Assembly (NCBI RefSeq): GCF_048541585.1
Contig: NZ_CP183303.1
Location: forward strand, 558,001 to 622,000
DNA from: Legionella_C sp048541585
GTDB taxonomy: Bacteria > Pseudomonadota > Gammaproteobacteria > Legionellales > Legionellaceae
Direction: 5' to 3'
DNA: 64,000 nucleotides
In this document: one piece after another, positions 1-7,898 of the stretch
How the letters are laid out: the number at the start of each line of letters is the position of its first letter
Numbering within the stretch: the first letter of the stretch is position 1
The notes under the pieces: generated by a model
Told to the model about the DNA's origin: nothing
Seen by the model: only the letters and a program-made list of their open reading frames with translations
Database searches by the model: none
Program-made: the position numbers and the translations under genes

Positions 1-363
1 AAACTCAGCATGACCTCCAGGCAGTTGCATTCCTGTTGCTATTTGGTTAGAACAAAACATAGGACGATTACTTAAACACCATTCACATCGCCCGCATGTG
101 GCTTGAATCCAGGGAACCCCAACACGATCGCCAATTTTTCGATTAACGACACCAATTCCTAATTCCACAATTTCGCCAACAGGCTCATGTCCCAAAGTGC
201 GAGGAAATTCGCCAGGTAAATGACCATTTGTTTGATGGACATCTGTATAACAAAGGCCACTCGCATGAATTTTAATGAGCACTTGATTAGGACCAACTAC
301 AGGCTTTTTAACTTCACGAATCTCCCACTTGGCTTTCGCAGAGGGTACAATAGCTGCTTTCAT
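1..363 (-). CDS. Zinc-dependent alcohol dehydrogenase, N-terminal part (cut by window edge)
   Basis: Reading leftwards from ATG at 363, 121 codons stay open to the window edge, so the C-terminal two thirds are missing. The start is supported by AAGGAG about 6 bases upstream. The visible part is the GroES-like domain of medium-chain zinc alcohol dehydrogenases: GLCYTDVH carries the catalytic-zinc cysteine, GHEPVGEIVELG follows, and four cysteines (TCGRCEWCLSNRPMFC) form the structural-zinc lobe. Enzymes of this family oxidise short alcohols with NAD in the cytoplasm. The adhP/adhA type is likely; the exact substrate cannot be told from this fragment. Confidence 0.85.
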   Translation of the reverse strand, partial: MKAAIVPSAKAKWEIREVKKPVVGPNQVLIKIHASGLCYTDVHQTNGHLPGEFPRTLGHEPVGEIVELGIGVVNRKIGDRVGVPWIQATCGRCEWCLSNRPMFCSNQIATGMQLPGGHAEF

Positions 364-460
364 ATGATCTCCTTATCTAAGGCAACGTATTATTGCAATT
401 TGTTAATATATAATACTGGGGCTTCAATGAAAATTCCCTATTTAGCCTTCCAGTTCCTCA

Positions 461-506
461 GCCGGCGTAGCCTGGGAGTAGGCCTAAAGGGCCGTATCCC
501 AGGTTT
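461..506. repeat. Palindromic repeat, left arm of a 46 bp inverted pair (mate at 637-682)
   Basis: This 46 bp stretch reappears inverted at 637-682 with three or four differences. Each arm is itself palindromic: CCTGGGA (471-477) faces TCCCAGG (497-503), with GGCC on both sides of the loop. The 130 bp between the arms has no convincing gene. The arms share the GTAGCCTGGG...CCCAGGTTT layout of the copies near 2041 and 8924. Together with the mate it accounts for much of the 512 bp gap between the dehydrogenase and higB. Confidence 0.7.
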
Positions 507-636
507 ACATTCTTGTTAATTATATTCACTATAATCCCTGAGTTTGAACAAAACCATTTTTTTTAAATTACAGGATGATTGGATTTCTTATGAATAGAAA
601 TTTATAGGGGTTTGTTGAGCTAGGGAAGTTAAATGA

Positions 637-682
637 AAACCTGGGATACGACCCTTTGGGCCTACTCCCAGGCTACGCCAGC
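637..682. repeat. Palindromic repeat, right arm of the 46 bp inverted pair
   Basis: This is the inverted mate of 461-506. If both arms were transcribed together they could form one long hairpin, or each could fold alone. Nothing coding is seen around it; 683-806 is AT-rich sequence leading to the higBA promoter region. Confidence 0.7.
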
Positions 683-806
683 TGCTTAACCATAAAATGA
701 ATAGTGATGTAGCCGCAGGTTACATTGCGAAAGATGTAAAAGGTTTACGTAAACCAATGCCGCAAATTATAAATTTTATAAAAAAGCCATGTTGATTAGT
801 AAACAT

Positions 807-845
807 CTATAATAGATTATTTTACATATATCTCAAAATGAGATA
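807..845 (+). promoter_or_regulatory. Candidate higBA promoter/operator
   Basis: A perfect -10-like TATAAT (808-813) lies inside the short palindrome TCTATAATAGA (807-817). A second palindrome, TATCTC-AAAAT-GAGATA, occupies 829-845, ending 30 bases before the higB start. HigA-type antitoxins autorepress by binding palindromes over their own promoter, so these are the likely operators. No good -35 is seen at standard spacing. The assignment is inference from position and symmetry. Confidence 0.4.
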
Positions 846-875
846 AAATTCAATTTAATAAGGTATTTATTTGTT

Positions 876-1163
876 ATGCATATTATAACTAGAAGAAGAA
901 TTACAGAAGCTAAGGCATTGTTTCCACAGTGTGCATCTGCTTTAGCTGGATGGTTAAAAGTTGTAGAAGAGAACGAATTTAAAAACTTTGCTGAGTTAAA
1001 GGCTTCCTTTAATAGTATTGATAAAGTGGATGATTTATATGTGTTTGATATAGGAGGTAATAAACTCCGTTTAATAGCAAGCATTCATTTTAACCGGAAA
1101 AAATTATATATACGCTATATCTTGACCCATGAAGAATATGACAAAGATAAGTGGAAGGAGTAA
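876..1163 (+). CDS. higB: HigB-family mRNA interferase toxin (type II toxin-antitoxin)
   Basis: This 95-residue protein matches the HigB_toxin family, a RelE-like ribosome-dependent mRNA endonuclease. Visible family features are the N-terminal MHIITRRRI, the central DLYVFDIGGNKLRLIASIHF, and a C-terminal YIRYILTHEEYDK. The basic and aromatic residues near the C-terminus are typical of the RNA-cleaving surface. It is the first gene of a two-gene operon with an XRE-type antitoxin beginning 2 bases after its stop codon. Toxin-first order is the usual higBA arrangement. It lies between a repeat pair and a tRNA gene, a typical accessory location. Confidence 0.88.
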   Translation: MHIITRRRITEAKALFPQCASALAGWLKVVEENEFKNFAELKASFNSIDKVDDLYVFDIGGNKLRLIASIHFNRKKLYIRYILTHEEYDKDKWKE

Positions 1164-1165
1164 GT

Positions 1166-1591
1166 ATGACTGCTTTAACAAACAATAATTATTTAGAAGA
1201 GACAATCCAATATTGGAAACATATCGCCCCTATTATTCATGAGCCTCAAAATGATGATGATTATGAGAAACTTGCTCGTATGCTTGATCAATTATTAGAT
1301 ATTGTTGGTGGCGATGAATCTCATGAATTAATAGGATTAGTTGATGTGATTAGCTATATGATCGCTAGGTATGATGAAAATCATGGTGAGCAACCTCAGA
1401 AAGGAAGTGGGGTTAATGCCTTAAAGTTTCTCATGCAGCAACATGGTTTAGATCAAAGTGATCTTAAAAATGAAATTGGAAGCCAAGGTGTTGTTTCTGA
1501 AATCTTAAACGGAAAACGACAGCTTAATATTTCTCATATTAAGAAATTGGCAGAGCGATTTCATGTTACGCCAGCTACTTTTATTGATTAG
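1166..1591 (+). CDS. higA: HigA-family antitoxin with C-terminal XRE helix-turn-helix
   Basis: The chosen start is ATG at 1166, with GGAAGGAG ending 5 bases upstream; an in-frame GTG at 1151 overlaps higB and contains the ribosome site, so it is less likely. The 141-residue product has an acidic N-terminal half (EPQNDDDYEKLARMLDQLL), expected to wrap and neutralise HigB. A C-terminal Cro/C1-type helix-turn-helix follows (LDQSDLKNEIGSQGVVSEIL, NGKRQLNISHIKKLAERFHV). It should repress its own promoter alone or with HigB. The antitoxin length and domain order match the family with N-terminal toxin contact. Confidence 0.88.
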   Translation: MTALTNNNYLEETIQYWKHIAPIIHEPQNDDDYEKLARMLDQLLDIVGGDESHELIGLVDVISYMIARYDENHGEQPQKGSGVNALKFLMQQHGLDQSDLKNEIGSQGVVSEILNGKRQLNISHIKKLAERFHVTPATFID

Positions 1592-1760
1592 GCTTAAAGT
1601 TATATAGCAAGCGTAGCCTGAATGAAGGGCTCTACACTATTTGAGGGGGCACTTTAATCGATATAGCCTAAGCTAAGCCTTTGAATTTGCGGATAAAGAC
1701 CAGATTAAGAGTTTCCTAATTCAGGGAAGACCAATAATTTGTTGATTTTACTAGAAATGT

Positions 1761-1837
1761 TGGTGGGCCCACTAGGACTTGAACCTAGGACCAACGGATT
1801 ATGAGTCCGCTGCTCTGACCAACTGAGCTATGGGCCC
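1761..1837 (-). tRNA. tRNA with CAT anticodon (probably tRNA-Ile2, possibly elongator Met)
   Basis: The reverse strand folds as a full cloverleaf: acceptor GGGCCCA pairs with TGGGCCC, followed by A73 and an encoded CCA. The D arm is AGCTCAGTTGGTCAGAGCA and the anticodon loop is CTCATAA. The variable loop TTGGTC and T-loop TTCAAGT resemble bacterial tRNA-Ile2, whose C34 is changed to lysidine by TilS, more than elongator tRNA-Met (TTCGAAT T-loop). Identity therefore leans to Ile2, reading AUA codons, but the anticodon alone cannot settle it. Confidence 0.9.
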
Positions 1838-2040
1838 GAAGGAAGGTGTATTGTAATCTTAAATTTAAAAGAAAACCATAATAATTTTATATTAAATTGC
1901 TAAAAGAAGGGGCACTAATTGATCTTTTTCACAATTGAATTTGTAAATGGTCATACACTAGGTAATGAAAGACTACATTTAACGTATCTTGAGCTAAAAT
2001 TCAATTTTTACCAAATCTAAAATAACTATTAAGTAGAAAA

Positions 2041-2101
2041 GTAGCCTGGGTGAAACGAAGTAAAACCCAGGTTTCGGCCGCATGGGTCTGCACCTAGGCT
2101 A
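2041..2101. repeat. GTAGCCTGGG palindromic repeat
   Basis: GTAGCCTGGGT at 2041 pairs with ACCTAGGCTAC ending at 2101, and an inner CCTGGGT...ACCCAGG hairpin covers 2045-2070. A related copy in the other orientation lies at 8924-8963. It sits just beyond the 3' end of rpoD, where it could act as a transcription terminator or RNA stabiliser. The rest of 1592-2158, apart from the tRNA, shows no gene; a degenerate half-copy (GCGTAGCCTGAATGAAG) is visible near 1609. Confidence 0.6.
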
Positions 2102-2158
2102 CGTGTAGGTTAGTCTTTTTGCAAATTGCATTTAAGCCCAACCAGAGAAGAGAGATGA

Positions 2159-4039
2159 TTAATCATCATCTCCTTCTAGGAAGCTACGTAATTTCTCGGA
2201 GCGAGAAGGGTGGCGTAGTTTTCTTAGTGCTTTGGCTTCAATTTGACGAATACGCTCACGGGTTACATCAAATTGCTTACCTACTTCTTCCAGCGTGTGA
2301 TCGGTATTCATTTCAATACCAAAGCGCATGCGTAAAACTTTTGCTTCGCGAGGAGTAAGTGTTTCTAAAATTTCAAGCGTTGCTTCGCGTAAGCCTTCAG
2401 CTGTTGCCATTTCAATAGGAGATTCAATATTATTATCTTCAATAAAATCACCTAGATGAGAATCATCATCATCACCTACTGGTGTTTCCATGGAAATTGG
2501 CTCTTTAGCAATTTTTAAGACTTTGCGAATTTTATCTTCGCTTAAATCCATTTTTTCAGCTAATTCTTCCGGTGTAGCCTCACGGCCGGTTTCTTGGAGA
2601 ATTTGGCGTGAAATACGATTAAGTTTATTAATCGTTTCAATCATGTGAACAGGAATACGAATAGTACGTGCCTGGTCAGCAATAGAACGAGTAATCGCTT
2701 GACGAATCCACCAGGTAGCATAAGTTGAAAATTTATAGCCGCGGCGGTATTCAAATTTATCAACCGCTTTCATCAAGCCGATATTGCCTTCTTGAATTAA
2801 ATCTAAAAATTGCAGACCGCGATTAGTGTATTTTTTGGCAATTGAGATTACAAGTCGGAGATTTGCTTCAACCATTTCTTTCTTAGCGCGTCTAGCTTTT
2901 GCCTCGCCAATAGACATTTTTTTATTAATGTCTTTAATTTCACTAATCGTTAAACCAAATTCTTCTTCAAATGAGGCGAGCTTTGCTTGTATGCTTTTAA
3001 TCTCATTAGCATATTCGTTAATTCGGTTTAAATCTAACTTTTTACCATGCTTTTTGATAATGGTATCAAGCCAGCTTGGGTCAGTTTCCTGGCCTGGGAA
3101 CGTATCAATAAAAAGCTTACGTGGTATGCGCGCTCTTTCAATACAAAAACGCATAATACTACGCTCAAATTCACGAATATGATTACGCAATTGTCGAAAA
3201 TGACGGGTTAACTTATCAACTTGACGCGAAGTTAATTTAAGCTTTAAGAAGGACTCAGACATTGTTTCTAATAATTCGATAGTCTTTGGGCTATGTCGGC
3301 CTTCTTTACGTAAAGACTGCATCGCCTTCTCGTAAGTTTCACGTAATTCGTCAAAGTAAATTTTTGCTTGCTCTGGGTTAGGGCCATCATCAGTCTCAGC
3401 TATACTGCCGCCTTCGCCATCTTCATCTTCATCTAGTTCTTCTAGAGCAACATCCTCAAGTATATCTTCATCAGGTTGAACTTCATCAAGCATTGAGCCA
3501 ATACTTGATGCAGGTGCTTCTTCATCGCTATCTGAAAAGCCACTTATGATTTCACTTAAACGCATCTCTTCGCGTAAAACACTGTCATAATCATCTAAGA
3601 TTAATTGGACAGTTTCAGGATAATGGGCAAGGGATTTAAGGACTTGATAGATTCCTTCTTCGATTCGTTTAGCGATACGAATTTCACCTTCACGCGTTAA
3701 TAATTCAACTGTACCCATTTCGCGCATATACATGCGAACAGGATCAGTTGTTCGACCTGTTTCTTTATCCACCGATGCAAGGACCGCAGCCGCTTCCTCA
3801 ACATCTTCTGGCACTTCTTCAGTGTTACCCAAAAGGGCTAGTTCATCATCGCTAGGTCGCGTTTCGAATACTTTAATATTCATGCCTTCTAACATACTGA
3901 TGATGACATCAAAATGCTCAGTATCAACAATATTAGGCAACAGGTCATTAATTTGGGCGTACGTTAAATAATTTTGCTCTCTACCCAAACTAATCACCTT
4001 AGTGATTTGGGAGCGTTGCTCTTGTTCATTCGTAGTCAT
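2159..4039 (-). CDS. rpoD: RNA polymerase primary sigma factor RpoD (sigma-70)
   Basis: This is the housekeeping sigma factor that directs RNA polymerase to -35/-10 promoters. The ATG at 4039 gives 626 residues (E. coli 613); a longer reading from TTG at 4102 adds residues unlike the family. Visible parts are region 1.1, an acidic non-conserved insert (EELDEDEDGEGG), region 2 with RLVISIAKKYTNRGLQFLDL and the promoter-melting FSTYATWWIRQAI, region 3, and the region 4.2 helix-turn-helix (VTRERIRQIEAKALRKLRHP). It is the last gene of the rpsU-yqeY-dnaG-rpoD macromolecular-synthesis cluster. Confidence 0.98.
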   Translation of the reverse strand: MTTNEQEQRSQITKVISLGREQNYLTYAQINDLLPNIVDTEHFDVIISMLEGMNIKVFETRPSDDELALLGNTEEVPEDVEEAAAVLASVDKETGRTTDPVRMYMREMGTVELLTREGEIRIAKRIEEGIYQVLKSLAHYPETVQLILDDYDSVLREEMRLSEIISGFSDSDEEAPASSIGSMLDEVQPDEDILEDVALEELDEDEDGEGGSIAETDDGPNPEQAKIYFDELRETYEKAMQSLRKEGRHSPKTIELLETMSESFLKLKLTSRQVDKLTRHFRQLRNHIREFERSIMRFCIERARIPRKLFIDTFPGQETDPSWLDTIIKKHGKKLDLNRINEYANEIKSIQAKLASFEEEFGLTISEIKDINKKMSIGEAKARRAKKEMVEANLRLVISIAKKYTNRGLQFLDLIQEGNIGLMKAVDKFEYRRGYKFSTYATWWIRQAITRSIADQARTIRIPVHMIETINKLNRISRQILQETGREATPEELAEKMDLSEDKIRKVLKIAKEPISMETPVGDDDDSHLGDFIEDNNIESPIEMATAEGLREATLEILETLTPREAKVLRMRFGIEMNTDHTLEEVGKQFDVTRERIRQIEAKALRKLRHPSRSEKLRSFLEGDDD

Positions 4040-4123
4040 AGGCAATATCAAATGAGTAATTAAATATAAAAAAAGTTTTTGATTATAAACCTGCAGCTGC
4101 AAACTTGCCAGTAAAAATTTGTA

Positions 4124-5854
4124 TTATTTTTTACCAGGTGTGGTTTGATGCCGTTGTTGTAACAACTTTTGCAAGACTAATCGTTCAGTTTCAGTTAATC
4201 CTTGTTTCCGAGATTTTGCAATATATTCATTAATTTTATACTCTAAATTTTGTTTTTGTATAAAGTTAAGTATATCAATAAATTCAGTAGTTAGCGCATT
4301 TTCAGCTATTTCTAATTCCCAAGTTGCTAATTTGTTAAAAGAATTGAAATAGGGTGTATTGCGCCATTGTTCAATAAGTGTAGCAGTATTTGCGTTAGGA
4401 TTAATAGCAATTTGCTTAATTAGTTGCTGCAGTAAACCTTGTTCTTCATGATCTAGCGTAGTTAAATCAATAGCTTCCTTACAAGCCATATAAATTTCTG
4501 GATGCTGCAATAATAAGGCAATAGCTAAACGTAAAGGAGAACGTTGAATGCTCGTTTCAAGCTTGGGTGGAGCAGTTTCAGTCATTAACAATTGACTTAA
4601 GCGGTGGTTTTCTATTCGCGTGCGTATAGCTAGCTCATCTAATAACAATTGCTTGTAAGGTCCTTCTGGAATAGTTAATAGGAAAGGTTTTGCTTCATTA
4701 ACTAATTGGCTTTTTCCAGCTACACTTTGCATATCAATTTTATGCGCTAAGGTGTCAAAAAAATACTGGCTAAGGGGTATGGAGCCATTTATACGTTCAA
4801 GGAATTTTTCGCGACCCTCGACGCGCACTAAACTATCTGGATCATGGCCATCAGGGAGAAAAACAAAGCGAGCATCAAGATTATTATCCAGCAAAGGTAA
4901 GCTATTTTCCAAAGCGCGCCAAGCTGCCTGCTTTCCTGCTTCATCGCCATCAAAGCAAAAAATGACTTGGCGAGTATGTTTACTTAATAATTGAATATGG
5001 TAACTACTTGCTGCTGTACCTAAGGCTGCAACAGCATTTGAAATACCATGCTGTGCAAGTGCAATAACATCTAAATAGCCTTCAACAATTAAAATTGTAT
5101 CGTTAGTAGTTTGTTGTTGTAAAATTTGATGTAAGCCATATAATTCGCGATTTTTTTGAAAAATAATAGTTTCAGGCGAATTTAAGTACTTTGGTTTTTG
5201 TTCAGCATCAATAGCGCGTCCACCAAAACCAATGATACGTCCATTGCGGTCATGAATAGGAAAAATTATTCGATGTCGGTAGCGATCATAGGTTTTACCA
5301 TCATCTTTTTTAACTAGCATGCCAGTTGTAATTAAATCTGCTTTATATTCCTTAAATTGGCCTTCTAAGGTATGCCAGCCAAGTGGCGCATAACCTAGTT
5401 GGAATTGTTTAGCTATCTCGCCTGTTAAGCCACGGTGGCGTAGGTAATTAATAACTTCTGTAGGCGCGTTCTTTAATGATTTTTGATAAAATTGGCTTAC
5501 TTTATTTAAAATTTGATAAAGGCTTAAAGATTGTTGAATTTTCTCTTGATTTTGCTCACGAGGCACTTGCATCCCAAGGCGTAAAGCTAGCGTCTCGATA
5601 GCATCAACAAAGCCTTGACTTAAATAGCTCATGACAAAACTAATTGCATTACCGCTCACACCGCAGCCGAAGCAATGGTAAAATTGTTTCTTAGCAACCA
5701 CATTAAAAGAAGGTGTTTTTTCATTATGGAAGGGGCAGCAGGCAGTGTAGCTATTACCTCTTTTTTTTAAAGGGACATAGCTATCAATTAATTCAACTAG
5801 ATCTGTATGATGAAGTAATTCATCAATAAAAGGTCGCGGTATTAAGCCGGACAT
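4124..5854 (-). CDS. dnaG: DNA primase DnaG
   Basis: DnaG makes RNA primers for Okazaki fragments with the replicative helicase DnaB. The 576-residue protein has the N-terminal CHC2 zinc finger (Cys40, His43, Cys61, Cys64), an RNA polymerase core with EGYLDVIAL, and the Toprim acidic FDGDEAGKQAA motif. A C-terminal helicase-binding region follows. The start ATG is 7 bases past the yqeY stop, so it is co-transcribed with yqeY and rpsU. Length is close to the E. coli 581 residues. Confidence 0.97.
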   Translation of the reverse strand: MSGLIPRPFIDELLHHTDLVELIDSYVPLKKRGNSYTACCPFHNEKTPSFNVVAKKQFYHCFGCGVSGNAISFVMSYLSQGFVDAIETLALRLGMQVPREQNQEKIQQSLSLYQILNKVSQFYQKSLKNAPTEVINYLRHRGLTGEIAKQFQLGYAPLGWHTLEGQFKEYKADLITTGMLVKKDDGKTYDRYRHRIIFPIHDRNGRIIGFGGRAIDAEQKPKYLNSPETIIFQKNRELYGLHQILQQQTTNDTILIVEGYLDVIALAQHGISNAVAALGTAASSYHIQLLSKHTRQVIFCFDGDEAGKQAAWRALENSLPLLDNNLDARFVFLPDGHDPDSLVRVEGREKFLERINGSIPLSQYFFDTLAHKIDMQSVAGKSQLVNEAKPFLLTIPEGPYKQLLLDELAIRTRIENHRLSQLLMTETAPPKLETSIQRSPLRLAIALLLQHPEIYMACKEAIDLTTLDHEEQGLLQQLIKQIAINPNANTATLIEQWRNTPYFNSFNKLATWELEIAENALTTEFIDILNFIQKQNLEYKINEYIAKSRKQGLTETERLVLQKLLQQRHQTTPGKK

Positions 5855-5861
5855 AGAATAA

Positions 5862-6305
5862 TTAACTCAATCTTGCCTTAATTAAAGCACTAACTTTACT
5901 CATATCAGCACGGCCTTGCAATAAAGGCTTAAGCGAGTTCATTACTTTCCCCATATCACTAAGATGTTTAGCATCATGCTTAGCAATAGATTCATTGATA
6001 AGCGCATTAATTTCTGCTTCTGACAAAGGCTCTGGCAAGTATTTAGCAATGATATCCAATTCATATTGCTCTTGGGCTACCAAATCTTCACGACCTGCAT
6101 TATTGAATTGAGTAATAGATTCTTTACGTTGCTTGGCAAGTTTATCTAAAATAACTAGCATGCGATCATCTGCTACAGTTATTCGTTCATCCACTTCAAC
6201 TTGCTTGATTGCAGCTGTAATTAAGCGTAGCGTGCCAACTAGCTTTTGATCCTTAGCACGCATTGCATCTTTGAGGTCATTATTAATGCTGTCTTTAATT
6301 GACAT
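5862..6305 (-). CDS. yqeY: GatB/YqeY domain protein
   Basis: This 147-residue protein is a stand-alone YqeY domain, related to the C-terminal tRNA-binding tail of the amidotransferase subunit GatB. Recognisable stretches are MSIKDSINNDLKDAMRAKD, KQRKESITQFNNAGREDL and the C-terminal DMGKVMNSLKPLLQGRADMS. Its cellular role is not established, although it is widely found next to rpsU and dnaG, as here. It begins 2 bases after the rpsU stop codon. Confidence 0.93.
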   Translation of the reverse strand: MSIKDSINNDLKDAMRAKDQKLVGTLRLITAAIKQVEVDERITVADDRMLVILDKLAKQRKESITQFNNAGREDLVAQEQYELDIIAKYLPEPLSEAEINALINESIAKHDAKHLSDMGKVMNSLKPLLQGRADMSKVSALIKARLS

Positions 6306-6307
6306 AA

Positions 6308-6535
6308 TTATTTACGTCTGCGTTTAGCATTACGTTGAGTAGCTACATCACGTGCTATTTTCTTTAAATGGCGTTTAACGGCTGCTGCTTGCTTACGTTT
6401 ACGCTCAGCAGTAGGTTTTTCATAAAATTCACGACGACGTAACTCAGTTAAAATTCCTGCTTTTTCACAAGAACGTTTAAAACGACGCAATGCGTATTCT
6501 GGATTTTCACCTTCTTTTACACGAACGGTGGGCAT
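6308..6535 (-). CDS. rpsU: 30S ribosomal protein S21
   Basis: This is a 75-residue, strongly basic protein (MPTVRVKEGENPEYALRRFK, then KRHLKKIARDVATQRNAKRR). S21 binds the 30S platform near the anti-Shine-Dalgarno end of 16S rRNA and aids initiation. The start has AGAGGA 9 bases upstream. It leads the rpsU-yqeY-dnaG-rpoD operon and a strong sigma-70 promoter lies just upstream. Confidence 0.97.
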   Translation of the reverse strand: MPTVRVKEGENPEYALRRFKRSCEKAGILTELRRREFYEKPTAERKRKQAAAVKRHLKKIARDVATQRNAKRRRK

Positions 6536-6575
6536 TAATTAGTCCTCTGGTATAATTAAACACAATAAGCCGGCA

Positions 6576-6604
6576 ATTCTAGTTCTACTTGTTAAAATCG
6601 TCAA
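6576..6604 (-). promoter_or_regulatory. Sigma-70 promoter for rpsU-yqeY-dnaG-rpoD
   Basis: On the reverse strand TTGACG (6604-6599) and TAGAAT (6581-6576) are separated by exactly 17 bases, close to the sigma-70 consensus. The -10 ends about 40 bases before the rpsU start codon. It lies in the 181 bp divergent spacer between rpsU and tsaD. Confidence 0.6.
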
Positions 6605-6716
6605 GTTATTGTTAGATTGCAAGCAATTTTAATAAATGAAAGCTTAAAATTATAAGCTTAGATGATAGATCATCATATATTATAACGTATTTAGATAATT
6701 AATAGTAGAGGTAGAA

Positions 6717-7733
6717 ATGCGAGTATTAGGAATTGAGTCATCCTGTGATGAAACGGGTATTGCTATATATGATTCAGAACAAGGATTACTTGCTCATGCC
6801 TTATACTCTCAGATTAAATTACATCAGCAATATGGCGGAGTAGTTCCAGAATTAGCATCACGTGATCATATCAAGTGGCTAATCCCGCTAATTGATCAAG
6901 CGTTAAAAGAAGCAAATTTAAATAAAAGTGATTTAAATGCGATTGCTTATACAGCAGGGCCTGGTTTAGTTGGCGCTCTGCTAGTTGGCGCCTGTTTTGC
7001 TAAAAGCTTAGCCTATAGTCTTAATATACCTGCTATTGCAATACATCATTTAGAAGCTCATTTACTGGCAGCCTTATTAGATACGAATGCTCTACATTTT
7101 CCTTTCTTAGTGCTTTTAGTTTCAGGTGGCCATACTCAACTAATCGAAGCAAAAAGTTTAGGCCATTATCAATTACTAGGTGATACTTTAGATGATGCAG
7201 TAGGAGAGGCTTTTGATAAAATAGCAAAATTAATGGGACTTCCTTATCCTGGTGGCGCTTTATTGGCGAGTTTAGCAGATGAATTTGCTGATAAGAAATT
7301 AGAACTTAATTTTCCTCCTTTTCCAAGGCCGATGACAGATAGGCCTGGCTTAGAATTTAGCTTCAGTGGCTTAAAAACACATGCATTAACCGTGTGGAGA
7401 AAAAGCAAGCAAGATAACGAAGCACGAGCTGCAATCGCTTATGCTTTTCAGCAAGCAATTATAGATACTTTATTGATTAAATGCAGTCGAGCGGTTAAAC
7501 AAACTAAGTTAAAGCAGTTAGTCATAGCTGGTGGGGTCGGTGCAAATCGCGCTTTACGTCTAGCTTTAACAAATTTAATGCAAGAAAAACAAGGAGAAGT
7601 ATTTTTTCCACGCCTAGAATATTGCACTGATAATGGGGCGATGGTAGCTTTTGCTGGCAATCTACATTTACAACAAGGCAAGCGTGATGCGAGTTTAGCA
7701 GTTGATGTAAAAGCTCGTTGGCCACTAGCCTAA
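6717..7733 (+). CDS. tsaD: tRNA N6-adenosine threonylcarbamoyltransferase TsaD
   Basis: TsaD transfers the threonylcarbamoyl group from TC-AMP to A37 of ANN-decoding tRNAs, with TsaB and TsaE. The 338-residue protein has the ASKHA fold signature: MRVLGIESSCDETGIAIYD at the start, the iron-binding HHLEAH motif, LVSGGHTQL, and a C-terminal IAGGVGANRALR and TDNGAMVA. It is divergent from rpsU, the usual arrangement in gammaproteobacteria. TsaC, which makes the TC-AMP substrate, is encoded at 25860-26837. Its stop codon abuts a short repetitive element. Confidence 0.97.
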   Translation: MRVLGIESSCDETGIAIYDSEQGLLAHALYSQIKLHQQYGGVVPELASRDHIKWLIPLIDQALKEANLNKSDLNAIAYTAGPGLVGALLVGACFAKSLAYSLNIPAIAIHHLEAHLLAALLDTNALHFPFLVLLVSGGHTQLIEAKSLGHYQLLGDTLDDAVGEAFDKIAKLMGLPYPGGALLASLADEFADKKLELNFPPFPRPMTDRPGLEFSFSGLKTHALTVWRKSKQDNEARAAIAYAFQQAIIDTLLIKCSRAVKQTKLKQLVIAGGVGANRALRLALTNLMQEKQGEVFFPRLEYCTDNGAMVAFAGNLHLQQGKRDASLAVDVKARWPLA

Positions 7734-7880
7734 AGCCTGTCTTCAAAGTCTATTACGACAGCCAAAAAGTGTTGATTTTCTGTAATTCCTTGCTCACTTA
7801 CTGCTATGTATGCTTGACTAATATCTTTAAAAAATCACCACTTTTTGTCTCGCTTCCTGACTTTGTTAAAGCAAGCTTCT
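7734..7880. mobile_element. AGAACCT-type miniature element, copy A (diverged ends)
   Basis: This 147 bp stretch aligns end to end with copy B (24735-24880). Both share CCTGTcTTCAaAGT at the start, a GTTGATTTTC block, a TATGTATG block in the middle, a TTTTTGTnTC block, and an AGnTTCT end. The terminal AGAACCT of copy B has decayed to AAGCCT here. It begins at the first base after the tsaD stop codon and ends 18 bp before the end of plsY, so it fills this convergent spacer. It encodes nothing; the MITE label is inference. Confidence 0.55.
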
Positions 7881-7898
7881 AAGTATTTACAAAAAAGT

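Noticed and set aside
220..519. 99-residue open frame on the plus strand
   Set aside because: It runs antisense to the alcohol dehydrogenase start and into the palindromic repeat; no ribosome site and no family resemblance.
833..1084. 83-residue frame antisense to higB
   Set aside because: Shadow of a well-supported toxin gene; composition explained by the other strand.
2119..2358. 79-residue frame overlapping the rpoD 3' end
   Set aside because: Antisense to the conserved region 4 of sigma-70; no independent support.
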